Below are positions 47,766 to 57,542 of a DNA stretch of 64,000 nucleotides, in pieces. Position 1 is the stretch's first letter. The number at the start of each line of letters is the position of its first letter. This stretch comes from Scolanthus callimorphus. Its lineage: Eukaryota > Cnidaria > Anthozoa > Actiniaria > Edwardsiidae. The position numbers and the translations under genes are program-made. Location of the stretch: NCBI GenBank assembly GCA_033964015.1, contig CM066921.1:28913918-28977917 (forward strand), given 5' to 3'. Under the pieces are notes generated by a model. It saw only the letters and a program-made list of their open reading frames with translations. It was not told the origin of the DNA and searched no databases.

Positions 47766-48935
47766 GCTAGCGCTTTTTTCGATTCGATCGAGGCTTAATT
47801 TGGTTGGCGGACTCTGAAAAAAAAAATTCTGAACTCAAAGCAAGCTGTACTGGACCTCTAGGTAAATAATTGGAGCAGGCTGAATCTGGGAATAGGATCG
47901 GGACCATGTTTTCAACCCGAGTTATGCCGAAACAATGCTTTGTGTGACGGATTCGCTGGTCCTCCCATAATCCTTTGCGCGCATACCGAACACTTGCTAG
48001 CGTGACAAACGCGCGTGACAGGGAGCGTAACGATTTCGAGTTGCCATGGTCACTGTTGCTACTTGTATAAATTTCTATCTCTTCCTGACATCTCATTAGC
48101 TTTTGGCTCAATTCCAACATTGTGTTTCGCTAGAAAACAGACAGACATGAAGGCCTCTTCTCTTCAGGGGGAAATCCCGCTATTAAAACTAAGCGCTTAT
48201 AAGTATGCACAAAAGCATTTTCGAGTTGTATTTCTGTATATATTTCTGCATGCGATGCATATTATGCCAAAAGAGAAAGCTGACATTGAATTTTAACCTT
48301 TTATCAAATTTTCTTGTTTTCCACAATTTTTGGCAAGCGTTCAAGATCAATTATAGACGAATTGCGTTACAGTAAAACCAGACTGTGCTTATCTCGTCCG
48401 TTGATTGGCTAAGATTCTGTCACACGATCACGTCGTCCACTTAGCACGTGTACAGCTCGTGGACAGTTAAACTCCAAGGATCACCTGATGTGACGTCACT
48501 CCATTGTTCTTGGTCGAAATAAATTGAGCCGGTGAAAATAACCAGAATCAAGTTGTGCATTCGAATGAATCGCAGAACTTTCGCTATTCTTGTTTTTAGT
48601 AAGATTTTAAACTGGAACTCTGGAAGGCTTTACTTATTTATTCAAGGATTTTACTGCTCAAGAAAATTGTGTTTACAGTCAATAACAAGAGAGTGAATTC
48701 AAAGTGGCACGATTATCAGTTTGACGTTTGCGTGACAACTGATTTTGAAGGAACGACAGATCGCACGCTCGGTTCTGCCTGCATTCAAGACATCGGATAA
48801 AATTTCACAGTGCAAGCAAGCTGGAAGTCTAGAGGAGAAATCACACTTGGAAACTCGCTGCTTACTGTGCTCTCTGGTGAAATCAAGCTCCCAAGAAGTG
48901 ATTTTACAGCGGCCTGCGGTCCTAGCTGTAGAATC
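47766..48935 (+). promoter_or_regulatory. Upstream region of the TNFR-like gene
   Basis: Contains a palindromic CRE TGACGTCA at 48491-48498 and an inverted CCAAT box (GATTGGCTAA, about 48403). No TATA box is obvious. Short frames in 47767-48300 have no coding support. The probable 5' UTR is 48550-48935, but the transcription start cannot be placed. Confidence 0.35.
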
Positions 48936-51900
48936 ATGTTTGTAACCTGTGCTCTATTATTGTGCTGTTCGCTTGGTGTCTTTATCGAAGCTTCGCCTCC
49001 AAAATGTAAAGATGGAAAATTTTTAGACGTCCAGAACCAAATCTACATCGGATGTGAAGAATGTGTAAACGATTGGATGGGATGTAGGGAATGCTGCAAA
49101 CCTACTGGTAAGAAATTATGCACAAGATTTAGTGACATATAAAAAATTAACGAGAAAGTTCCAACCGCAAAATTTTGTGTGACATAAACCTCTAGCCTCT
49201 AGGGAAAACCATTTCGGAGTTTTAACTGCACGATTGCAAGGAAGTAAGATTATACCCCGTCTATTTAAACATACTTTGTAGGATTATAACTTATTATTTC
49301 TTTTGCATAGCATTTCGTTTTCATAGCGATGATGACGCGTTGAAGGTATAAACAACTTGGTTGAATTTCAAAAAGAACGAAAGTGATTTAAGTTACAAGA
49401 ATTAAAATGTTCTCCGCTCTAATAGCTCAGGGAAAACGCAGCAAATAATTCATATTCAAGGCTGCACCTTTTTGATATCGATTTTCGTGTATTTTTATTC
49501 CTGTAAATAAGACATTGACAAGGGAGTAAGTTACTGAGTTTTAGGAAAAAATATTTAGACATTGCGTGACTTATTGTTTGTGAAAAATATTCACGAACGT
49601 GCCTGATAAGTTTTTTTATTATACATTGTACTCACTATATCGATTCTGATTGGCTAAGAGCGCGCGCTTTACTTTGGGAATCACGCACTTTGAGGGTCTC
49701 CAAGAATCAGCATGCTGATTCTTCAAGAATCAGCTAGCTGATTCTTGATACGCGCGCAATGCATCATGGGACTAGAGCGCTTTCTCTATTATAACAAGGC
49801 GCTTGTGCAAAATAAATTGCTTGACAGAAATAAAAGTATTTCTACTGAATCAATGTATAATAAAACAATTATTGAATTCGGTTTTTGTGATCTCCAGAAT
49901 AAACAATATCTCGCCAAGTGGAATCAGGCTCGGCCTCACGGCCTCGCCTGATTCCACCCGTCTCGACATTGTTTATTCTGGAGATCACAAAACCTCATCC
50001 AATAATTGCTTATTATCACTTGCGAAACTGACGAGTCTGAAGAATCTTTTGCTTTGATTGAATTGATTGAAAGGCAGCCCTTGCATCTACGCTATTTCCG
50101 AGCAAACTTGTTTTCATCTTGCACCCAGCTGGGCAGACTAATGGCAACATGTTATATGGTACGTGATTCGAACGAGAATAGATTAAATTTCGTTCGCGTG
50201 GTAAAACAAATTTTGTGATCATTATGTAATAGCAAAGTTAATGACTAGGCGTTAAAAACAAGCTACTGTGGTGAGAGAAGCGAAAGCGAAGTGGAATAGG
50301 AGGGAAATATATCCCTCTCACGGAAATATATATTATCTATATTTTTCATGTTCGCAGATGTTGTAAATAGAATCCGTGTGACAGTTGTAGGGGCTTTGCA
50401 GGGGGTGAGGCACTGAGATATAAAAAGTTGGGGATAGCCTGGGAGTGTGCCCAATGAGGACCCTTATGGTCCCTACAGGACAGTGCAGGAATGACTGTTG
50501 GGTTCCTTAAATAGGGCTGTGGTATTCAAAATTTCACAGCAGTCATTTCTAAAATCTCACAAAGAATGTTGTTTACTGCAGAAATTGTTTTGTCAAAGAG
50601 GCATTTAAGTGTATTTTAATTGGAAACATGCAGTCTGCTAACAGCGTGTAGATCTGCTAGAAAATTGGATATTGGGGCATGGATATTTTTTGGAACCATA
50701 TATTTAGAAAATTGCCTCATAATCATACCTGCCAACCCCGAAAGCTCCAAAACGAGGAGATTATGCTTCAAATACAGTTCAACTGTAGGTGAAAATTGCA
50801 AGAAAATTACCTGGGAGATATACAGTAAATATATGGAAAGCTTCAATTTTTTCTCATGAGACTAAGAGTAAAAACCGGGAGCCTCCTGTGAAAACTGGGA
50901 GAGTTTGCAGGATGCATAGCTGTCAACTCACCCGCATTAGGCGGGTGTCACAAGATTTTGGAGCCTATCACCTGCATTATGATTGAGACAATTTTAATAC
51001 ATTTATTGTATTTCACCTGCATTGTTGCTCTTTGTACATTTTCTGTATTTACCTGCCACGTGAGGGAGAACCTCAAGATTTTAGACAAAGTTGGGTTGAC
51101 AGGTATGAGGATGCCAACCTGCTTGTGGGACACAGGAACTGAGGAACATCCAACCAAATTGCATATAGGCCAGAGCAGTGGCAGATCCAGGATTTTAAGA
51201 GGGGGGCTCATTTTTGCTGATGAAGTGCAACGTATGAGGAAACATATATCAATCCTTCTCTGTTGTCCATGGCCCTCTCACAAGGCAAAATCGTGGTTGC
51301 TACATCATGAATTTAATATACTGGATACATTGGTCACATAAAAGAAAGGAACCACTCTGAAATGACAAAAGGTCTTTAGCGAACCGATCCCCAAAAAATC
51401 GGTTCATTTGGGACCCTCCCTTGATCCGCGCCTGCAGAGTATTGCATAGGTATAGTAGCATAGTTTGTGCTATGTATCGGGGGTGGATCTAGGAGAGGGG
51501 CTGTAGGGTTTGCAACCCCCCTATGATAGTGATAGATTCAATGAACTCTATAGTTGTTAAAAAGTTTTAAACTCAGTATGGATTATAACCAATCCAATGG
51601 TTAAACAAGTAGAGAGCTATACTACCATTTGCGTTCAACCCTGAAGCTTGACAATTTTTTCATGTAGGTTTATGTTTCAAACGTGCACGTTTTGTCAAGA
51701 AATAGTCACATTTCTCGCTCACTGATTGGCTGAAAAATAACGGTCAAAACAGCAGCCAATCAGCGAGCGAGAAACATGGCAACTTCTCGACAAAACGTGC
51801 ACGTTTGAAACGTAAACCTACGTGAAAAAATTGTCAAGCTTCAGGGTTGAACGCAAATGGTAGTAAGCTCTTGGGTGTGCATATCAGCTCAGATTTGTCA

Positions 51901-53671
51901 TGGAATGTCCATGTAGATTATATTGTGAAGAAAGCTAATAAGCGCCTGTACTCGCTCCGTGTTCACAAGAAGGCTGGAGCTCAACCGGCTGATCTGGTTC
52001 GCATATATTGCTCCTTGATCCGGTCCATTCTGGAATATGCTGCTCCAGTCTGGGCTGCGCTCCCTGAATATCTAGAAAATATCATTGAGTCCGTACAAAA
52101 ACGAGCGCCCCACCTTAGAATATGGCTCCACCTTAGAATATAGTGAGAGGCTTAGATATGCAGGGCTTATCCCTCTTGCGGAACGTCATGCAATTATATC
52201 AGCAAAATTCGTAGAGAAAGCCAGGGAAATTGAGCCCCTGAGGTATGTTATTCCCAATACCACCGTGGTGTCTCACGGTTATTATCTGCAGTCAGGTCCT
52301 CAGAGGGCCCAGAACCCGGGGGGGGGGGGACTCCCCATATTCTCAGACGGGGGTGCTCGTCCTATCCCTTAGGGTATAAAATTGACAGACGTGCTATCTC
52401 TTAGGGGTGTTTAAAATCAGCCCTATCCCTTAGGGGAGTCTCAGACCAATCCTTGCCCAGAAATATATTGGTACTGACACCAGAACCAATATTTACAAAG
52501 GAAACTTGGTTGAAAACCCTAAAAGACCTAAAATTTGCTTTTATTTGTTTTCACCTGCCAAATTTGCTATCTTTTAGGGGTAAATTCGGCAGTTGCCACG
52601 CCAAATTTGCTTTCTTTTAGGGGTAAATTTGCTGTTTGCCACACCCATTTTGCTATCCCTTAGGGTCAAAATCAATTTTCCCGACGAGCACCCCCGTCTA
52701 AAATATTGGGAGCCCCCCCCCCCCCCCCCCCGGGGCCCAGAAGTTTCAAGGCCGCAATGATAGACTCAATAACTTTGCCACTGTTCGCTTTTCATAATTA
52801 CATAATTTATTTGTTAAGTATTTGCAATTCAGCTACCTGTAATGCTGCTTGTGGCTCAATAAACATATTATTATTATTATTAACTTAGTGCCGCAAACCC
52901 CCTCTCAAAAAATCCTGGATCCGCCCTTGTGTATATAATTCTATTTCGTTGTATTCACACTCAAGGACTATTAAAATAATACTTTTGTCTGTAGAATTAA
53001 CTTTTCCATATTTGAAAAAGTATCTCCACCTTGCTATACTAGTGGCACTTAGGAAAACAAAATCCTTTTCATGTTGCATAGCTTCATCACTGCAAAGTCA
53101 AGAGAATGTCAAATCACCAGAGGTCTCTGTCTCCCAACAAAATTTTCTTGAAGTGCCTAATTTTTCCTGCATTTCTCCAAGTTTTTATTTGGTATTTTTC
53201 ATATCATTAGATTTTATTTTGTTAAAATCTTCAGTATTTTACTTTTTTATTGCAGTTGCACCATTGCGACCATCAAGTCCACCTTCACAAGTTCTACCAA
53301 TATCGTCTCCTGAAGATCCTGATGCTCATGACCAGAGGATTTTACAGACATTCCTTTATGGCTTTGTGCTGTTTATTGTGGCTACAGTACTCTTCGTTTT
53401 AGTAATTGTAGTTGTCAAGGTAACACGTGAACGACGTGCACAAGCACAATGCGACCAGGAATCACGTGACAGGAACACCTCAAATGCGACTGATATCTGT
53501 GAGGTATATTTTGAATATGATACAAACTCTGCTGCTGAGCATGATGGGAGTTCTGGTTGCCATGACGACAAGAAGGACCTGCCGATATCAGCCACCAATG
53601 GTAGTTTTGAGGAGGACTTTGATCATGAACTTCCTTCCAGTAATAAGAAATCCGACATCACTACATTATAG
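48936..53671 (+). CDS. TNF-receptor-like single-pass membrane protein (two coding exons)
   Basis: Coding exon 1 is 48936-49107: a signal peptide (MFVTCALLLCCSLGVFIEAS) and one small Cys-rich repeat (CKDGKF...GCEECVNDWMGCRECC) of TNF-receptor style. The donor CTG/GTAAGA is in phase 1. Coding exon 2 is 53256-53671, after a TTTTTTATTGCAG acceptor whose phase fits. It gives a Pro/Ser stalk, a transmembrane helix (YGFVLFIVATVLFVLVIVVV), a basic stop-transfer and an acidic cytoplasmic tail. Total about 195 residues. The size, with a single short extracellular repeat, recalls BCMA/Fn14-like receptors; ligand unknown. The ~4.15-kb intron is full of repeats. Exons joining is inferred from phase and topology, not from a transcript. 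Confidence 0.6.
49702..49747. repeat. Two adjacent perfect palindromes
   Basis: A 22-base palindrome (49702-49723, centre GCATGC) is followed directly by a 24-base one (49724-49747, centre CTAG). They differ only around the centre. Flanking CGCGCGC motifs suggest a small foldback element spanning about 49660-49760. Confidence 0.7.
49862..50010. mobile_element. Foldback MITE, ~65-bp arms
   Basis: Arms about 49865-49928 and 49944-50008 pair through TGTGATCTCCAGAATAAACA and GTGGAATCAGGC, around a GGCCTCACGGCC loop. It lies in the intron of the TNFR-like gene. From about 50010 to 51170 the intron shows AT-rich sequence and scattered short repeats but no gene. Confidence 0.8.
51614..51872. mobile_element. 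Foldback MITE, ~80-bp arms
   Basis: From GAGCTATACTACCATTTGCG (51614) to its inverse ending GTAGTAAGCTC (about 51870). Arms continue through CTGAAGCTTGAC and AAACGTGCACGTTTTGTC. The centre contains CACTGATTGGCTG against CAGCCAATCAG. It sits at the 5' edge of the LINE fragment. Confidence 0.85.
51870..52890 (+). mobile_element. LINE 3' fragment, interrupted by a TIR element
   Basis: The translation from about 51868 gives SKLLGVHISSDLSWNVHVDY, then SILEYAAPVWAALPEYL, the characteristic C-terminal region of non-LTR retrotransposon reverse transcriptases. After a frame change near 52110 it continues RLRYAGLIPLAERHAII. The fragment resumes after the insertion at 52743 and ends with AATAAACATATTATTATT, a LINE tail. 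5'-truncated and inactive. It lies in the intron of the TNFR-like gene, same strand. Confidence 0.75.
52315..52733. mobile_element. G/C-tract-terminated TIR element with 9-bp target duplication
   Basis: GGCCCAGAA flanks the element on both sides (52306-52314 and 52734-52742). Removing the element and one copy makes the LINE frame continuous. The ends are CCCGGGGGGG... with ACTCCCCATATT and ...AATATTGGGAG followed by a long C tract; GACGGGGGTGCTCGTC is inverted near the right end. The interior has repeated CCCTTAGGGG/CTTTTAGGGGT motifs. A 9-bp duplication suggests a Mutator-like or related superfamily; no transposase. Confidence 0.75.
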
Positions 53672-54051
53672 CCATATTTGGCCAGATGTGCACAGGGTAC
53701 CCACATATGCTCCTTGTCATCCATTTGAGTGAGTTCTGAGTTTTGTCCACAAAATTTAAATGAAACTCATTTATTTACTTTAGAGAGTTTGACAAAGCAC
53801 CATGAACCTGGCAACAGAAAATAATGCCCTTCAAGAGATGTATCAGTCCATGAAACAATGACACATGAAAACAATGAGATGTCCTCCTTTTGGGAGCTGA
53901 GGATAAAATATTTAAAAGTCTCAGTTTAAGCAATCCTGATTTACAACCTGTTTTTTTTTCTCAATTGTTTTGGAGTGGTTTTATTATTTACTACAAAGCA
54001 ACACAAGAAGCTTCATGGCTGCTTGTGGATGGTATGAAAGCTTCCCCCATG
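53672..54051 (+). other. Presumed 3' UTR of the TNFR-like gene
   Basis: Sequence after the stop codon is AT-rich and non-coding. No canonical AATAAA was found close to the stop; the first AATAAA-like site is near 54285, beyond the following MITE. Confidence 0.3.
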
Positions 54052-54297
54052 CATAGGCCTTTTTTGAGATACACCGGAAGTCGTCGATTGCAATGCATTG
54101 TGGTCTAGCTTCCGTACAAACAAATCACAAACAATGGGCAGTTTATCCGAGTGGAATTCAAAAATAATTCCACTGGGAAAAGCTGTCCATTGTTCCACTG
54201 GGATAAACTGCCAATTGTTTGGTGATTTGTTTTACCGAAGCTAGACGATAATGCATTACAATCCACGACCTCCGGTGTATCTCAAATAAAGCCTATT
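54052..54297. mobile_element. Foldback MITE, ~95-bp arms
   Basis: Left arm from TAGGCCTTTTTTGAGATACA (about 54055), right arm ending TGTATCTCAAATAAAGCCTA (about 54297). The arms continue through CACCGG, AATGCATT, CTAGCTTC and ACAATGGGCAGTTTATCC. Non-coding. Confidence 0.85.
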
Positions 54298-54839
54298 AAA
54301 TAGATGCATACAGCCCGTACATCATATTGTGCAATTCCAGAAAAAACCATACCCCCACCACAGAGCATACCTGCCAACTCCAGGTTTCCCCTGGACTCTC
54401 AAGCCCCCCCCCCCCCCCCCCCCACCCCCCAACCCCTCCTCCTGGGACCCTAGATTCGCCACTGTAACATCACAGTAGTGCTTCTGCCATTGACACAAGC
54501 AAAACAAACAAAGAACAGTGTAACAAACAAAGAACAGTGTGTAAGATTCAGGATAACAGCTTCCAGTAGATTATAGTGTTGTTGAGACAAAAGATAGATA
54601 TTGTTGACCAAATTGGTCAGATAGTTTATATATGAGAAGATATGCTTAGAATATGAGCTCAGCAAACTGAGCTGGATTATTATCAGTTGGACAGTTTGTT
54701 GTTGAGCAATGACATAGATTTAGTTTCGAGTACTATAGAGTGTGAGTATTAAAGGTCATTTTAACTATGTGCAGAGTGTTTAGATGTATTGGATTTTAGT
54801 CAAACACCCTAGTGGACTATTAGCAATGCTGCTTTCTGA
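54298..54839. other. Repeat-rich spacer with poly-C tract
   Basis: A ~22-C tract at about 54402-54424, flanked by AT-rich unique sequence with the direct repeat ACAAACAAAGAACAGTGT (about 54506 and 54523). No gene seen. Confidence 0.5.
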
Positions 54840-55189
54840 TTGGTTGAGCTACTATAGTAGTTGTAAAGTGGCGGCCCTGGGACAATTCCAATTTTGATCA
54901 AAATTTGATCAAAATTTGATCAAATTCAATTGATGTAAAAATGGTTTGAGTCAATTTCAATTTGATCAATTTCAATTTGATAAAAAATTGTTTGTGCACG
55001 CCCCCTCAAATCCTGTCAAACCCTTTTAAAAAGTTCCCTTTAAAAAATGTGTGCACACCTTTAAAAATTTTCCTGTCAAATCCCCTCAAAAAGTCTCCCT
55101 AGCACATATCTCTGACAGTTGTGTAACAAGGTGACTGAAATACCCTCTCTTTCGAGAAATTTAAAAAAATTGAAAAACGGTTTAAAGAG
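54840..55189 (+). promoter_or_regulatory. Upstream region of the methyltransferase with TTTGATCAAA palindromes
   Basis: Three TTTGATCAAA-type palindromes lie close together at about 54892-54925, with further TTGATCAA-type sites to 54975. Then come imperfect repeats of CCCTCAAATCCTGTCAAA and TTTAAAAA (54998-55100). The box TTTAAAGAG directly precedes the start ATG (55181-55190) and matches the boxes before the minus-strand virus-like genes. Confidence 0.5.
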
Positions 55190-56551
55190 ATGAATACTAT
55201 AATAAAAATGGACAATCAAACAGTGAATGAGCAAAGACCCATTACAGCACCGATTTACGAACAGTGTAAAGAAAAACTACGTGTTGGTACAGACTGTAGT
55301 GGTATTGAAGCACCAATTCAAGCACTGCGCCAACTAGGAATTCCATTTAAGCATGTCTTCTCATCAGAGATTGATAAGTACTGTATACAATCAATTAAAG
55401 CTAATTATTATCCTGAAATTCTTTTTGGTGATATAACTAAGCGTGATATCTCCTCAGTACCGGATATTGACTTATATGTCTGTGGTTTCCCATGCCAACC
55501 TTTTTCTACTGCAGGTTATCGGGAAGGTTTTGATCATAAATCGGGTAACGTATTCTGGGAGTGTTTAAAAGTTATTCAAGAAAAGCAACCTAAGTATTTC
55601 ATTTTGGAGAACGTACGCGGACTTCTCAATCATGACCAAGGTAATACATGGAAAATAATTTGGGGAGAGTTAATAAAGCTCAAAGAATACACTGTTCAAT
55701 GGAAACTTCTTAACACTAGAGACTACGGTATTCCACATAATCGACCAAGACTATATATAGTTGGAACAAAAGAAACATTTAACTGGCCGAAACATAAAGT
55801 TCTGGAAAATGTTGCAGATTATGTAGATCATTCTGATAATTATGTATATTCAGCGACTGAACGACATCAGAACATTCTGAATCGTCTAGCTGACGGTAAA
55901 TTTTTCATCGAGTTTGCTTTTGGAGTTTCTGGAACCCGAAAGTATGTCAATGCAGACAAATATGCTTCGTGTATTACGACAAAAGGAAGTATGTGGTGTG
56001 TGCCGAAACACCGTTATGCAAATACTACAGAATTACGTCGCTTACAAGGATTTTCTGATGACTTTATCCAAGTAGTTAGTAACACACAAATGAAGAAACA
56101 AATTGGTAATACGATGAGTGTTAACATAATTAAAGAGATAATTCTCGAGTTGATGCCACAAAATCCAGTTTCTAACACATCCTCGGACGTAACTCGCAAG
56201 AATGATTATAAATGTCTACACGGTAAAATTAAATATATCTGTAGAGATTGTCATGGATCACAAATTTGCCCTCACGACTGTCGTAAATCATATTGTAAAG
56301 CATGTAACGGTAGTAGCTTCTGTGAACATAAACGAGCGAGATATATCTGCAAAGACTGCAACGGGAAAGGAATATGTATTCATGGAATCCAGAAATTCTT
56401 TTGTAAGTTATGCGGAGGGTCTCAAATATGTGAACACAATAAACAGAAAGCTCAATGTAAAGCGTGTCACACAACACAACAACAGCCACCGAGTGCTGAC
56501 AGAATGTCTGAGCTGTGTCTGAGCTTGTCTGAAGATGAGCTAGAAATTTAA
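55190..56551 (+). CDS. DNA (cytosine-5) methyltransferase with Cys/His-repeat tail
   Basis: 453 residues. C5-methyltransferase motifs in order: I (GTDCSGIEAP, about 33-42), IV (CGFPCQPFSTAG, catalytic Cys about 102), VI (ENVRG, about 140), VIII (NRPRLYIVG, about 184-192), target region, then RRLQGFSDDF and X (IGNTMSVNII, about 307). It transfers a methyl group from S-adenosylmethionine to C5 of cytosine; recognition sequence unknown. From about residue 340 the tail has five or so Cys/His repeats of the type C-x-H-x(6)-C-x2-C-x-G (for example CRDCHGSQICPHD), probably zinc-binding. I associate such repeats with large DNA viruses of protists. There are no introns and a TTTAAAGAG box abuts the start. 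It lies convergent to the 109-codon gene at 56647. The enzyme class is secure; the tail's role is inferred. Confidence 0.92.
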   Translation: MNTIIKMDNQTVNEQRPITAPIYEQCKEKLRVGTDCSGIEAPIQALRQLGIPFKHVFSSEIDKYCIQSIKANYYPEILFGDITKRDISSVPDIDLYVCGFPCQPFSTAGYREGFDHKSGNVFWECLKVIQEKQPKYFILENVRGLLNHDQGNTWKIIWGELIKLKEYTVQWKLLNTRDYGIPHNRPRLYIVGTKETFNWPKHKVLENVADYVDHSDNYVYSATERHQNILNRLADGKFFIEFAFGVSGTRKYVNADKYASCITTKGSMWCVPKHRYANTTELRRLQGFSDDFIQVVSNTQMKKQIGNTMSVNIIKEIILELMPQNPVSNTSSDVTRKNDYKCLHGKIKYICRDCHGSQICPHDCRKSYCKACNGSSFCEHKRARYICKDCNGKGICIHGIQKFFCKLCGGSQICEHNKQKAQCKACHTTQQQPPSADRMSELCLSLSEDELEI

Positions 56552-56598
56552 AAGCACACAAGAACAAGAATTAACTTTGGTGGAAATTTCAGTTGTGA

Positions 56599-56625
56599 TT
56601 TCATAACATAAACCATGTTATGAAA
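56599..56625. terminator. Perfect hairpin between convergent genes
   Basis: TTTCATAACAT (56599-56609) pairs with ATGTTATGAAA (56615-56625) around a 5-base loop. It sits 48 bases after the methyltransferase stop and 22 bases beyond the stop of the opposing 109-codon gene, so it could end both transcripts. This resembles the hairpins that set 3' ends in mimivirus and its virophage. Confidence 0.55.
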
Positions 56626-56646
56626 AACCATTAAGTTCATCTATTT

Positions 56647-56976
56647 TTACATACCAATCCACATTATCTCGTAGTCCCAATAATTCTGACTGGGATTTGT
56701 GGTTTTCGGTTTCAACCCGAGCGGTTTAACAAAGGCGATTTTACCTTGCCAACCGTAATCTTTGAGTTCGATGCAAAGACGAGCGGGAAGCCATGTTTTA
56801 AATTCATTACCACCTTCGTCGTTCAAGACAGCAACTAATTGCTCTCCAAATTTCGTCTCAAGCTTTTCCGTGCTCTCGACTCGGTAAATAATACCCTCAG
56901 GCACATCTCTCCACTTTGTAATTGTCTGACGTTGACTCTTACTTTCGTTGAATTGTTCTGCTGTTGGGAACTCCAT
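56647..56976 (-). CDS. Small conserved-looking protein, possible OB-fold/ssDNA-binding
   Basis: An intact 109-codon frame with ATG at 56976. It begins MEFPTAEQFN and has an alternating beta-like pattern: TKWRDVPEGIIYRVESTEKL, GEQLVAVLNDEGG, FKTWLPARLC, then a Gly/Lys-rich strand and an aromatic C-end (YWDYEIMWIG). Acidic, no membrane segment. The pattern is compatible with a small OB-fold single-strand-binding protein, but I cannot assign a family. The inverted-repeat frame around it and the hairpin at its 3' side set it apart from the rest of the minus-strand operon-like cluster. Confidence 0.6.
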   Translation of the reverse strand: MEFPTAEQFNESKSQRQTITKWRDVPEGIIYRVESTEKLETKFGEQLVAVLNDEGGNEFKTWLPARLCIELKDYGWQGKIAFVKPLGLKPKTTNPSQNYWDYEIMWIGM

Positions 56977-57061
56977 CTTTTATTATTGAATATGTATCTC
57001 CTTAAGTTATTTTTGTGTTGTGATTTCATAATCACATTCGTAACGCAAATTTCCACCAAAG

Positions 57062-57542
57062 TTTTCATTATAAAAAATAGCAAAACTGGCATCGCCGCAA
57101 AGCGATATAATTGCCAGAAACCCCTCGGGTTTTTTCTTTCAACTGCTGCTCTCGTTGCTCTCTTGTCCCGAGGGGTTTTTTGTCTTTGTTCTTGGTCCAG
57201 GCCTGGGTCCTTGGCCTCCTTTGGGCTCTGGTGATTCCATCGCGGACTTCACTTGAGATGAGATTTTATTTAACTAAGTTCACACACACTCTCCCCGGGG
57301 TTTGTATGGCGGGGGACCATACAAAGGCGCCATATAAAATACTCCCCCAGTATTTTATATGGACAACATATAACGTTCGCTAGAATATATATACGTCGAG
57401 GTTTTGAAAAATTTCTCCATGTGGGAGCAAAGTATTCGACATGGTCGAATTGGATTTGGCTGATACGCATGCGCGACCCATCTCATAACCTCTGACGTCA
57501 CAGCAAGTCTCTCGTCGCGTTATCCGTCTTGTTGCGTGACGG
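57062..57542. promoter_or_regulatory. Non-coding hairpin cluster
   Basis: (1) AAACCCCTCGGG (57118-57129) pairs with CCCGAGGGGTTT (57167-57178), each arm followed by a T run, like a terminator with a 37-base loop. (2) TTTGTATGG/CCATACAAA (57301-57309, 57317-57325), loop CGGGGGA. (3) CCATATAAAATACT/AGTATTTTATATGG (57330-57343, 57349-57362), perfect 14-bp stem with loop CCCCC. (4) A smaller stem at 57086-57117 (CTGGCATCGC...). The loops of (2) and (3) are complementary. No gene lies in this 480-bp gap. Confidence 0.65.

Larger units (their letters stand above)
56575..57061. repeat. 15-bp inverted repeats framing the 109-codon gene
   Basis: CTTTGGTGGAAATTT (56575-56589) is exactly inverted at 57047-57061. 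TTGTGATTTCATAA also occurs just inside both ends but as a direct repeat (56593 and 57019). The bounded 487-bp unit contains one complete gene, so it could be a mobile cassette or a recombination product. Confidence 0.6.

Noticed and set aside
50958..51341. 127-codon plus-strand frame in the intron
   Set aside because: It spans several short dispersed repeats (CACCTGCATT, GATCCAGGATTTT) and has no coherent domain.
55190..56551. Bacterial contamination as source of the methyltransferase
   Set aside because: The upstream DNA is repeat-rich with animal-type MITEs; no Shine-Dalgarno sequence or bacterial neighbours; the box before the start matches the adjacent virus-like genes.
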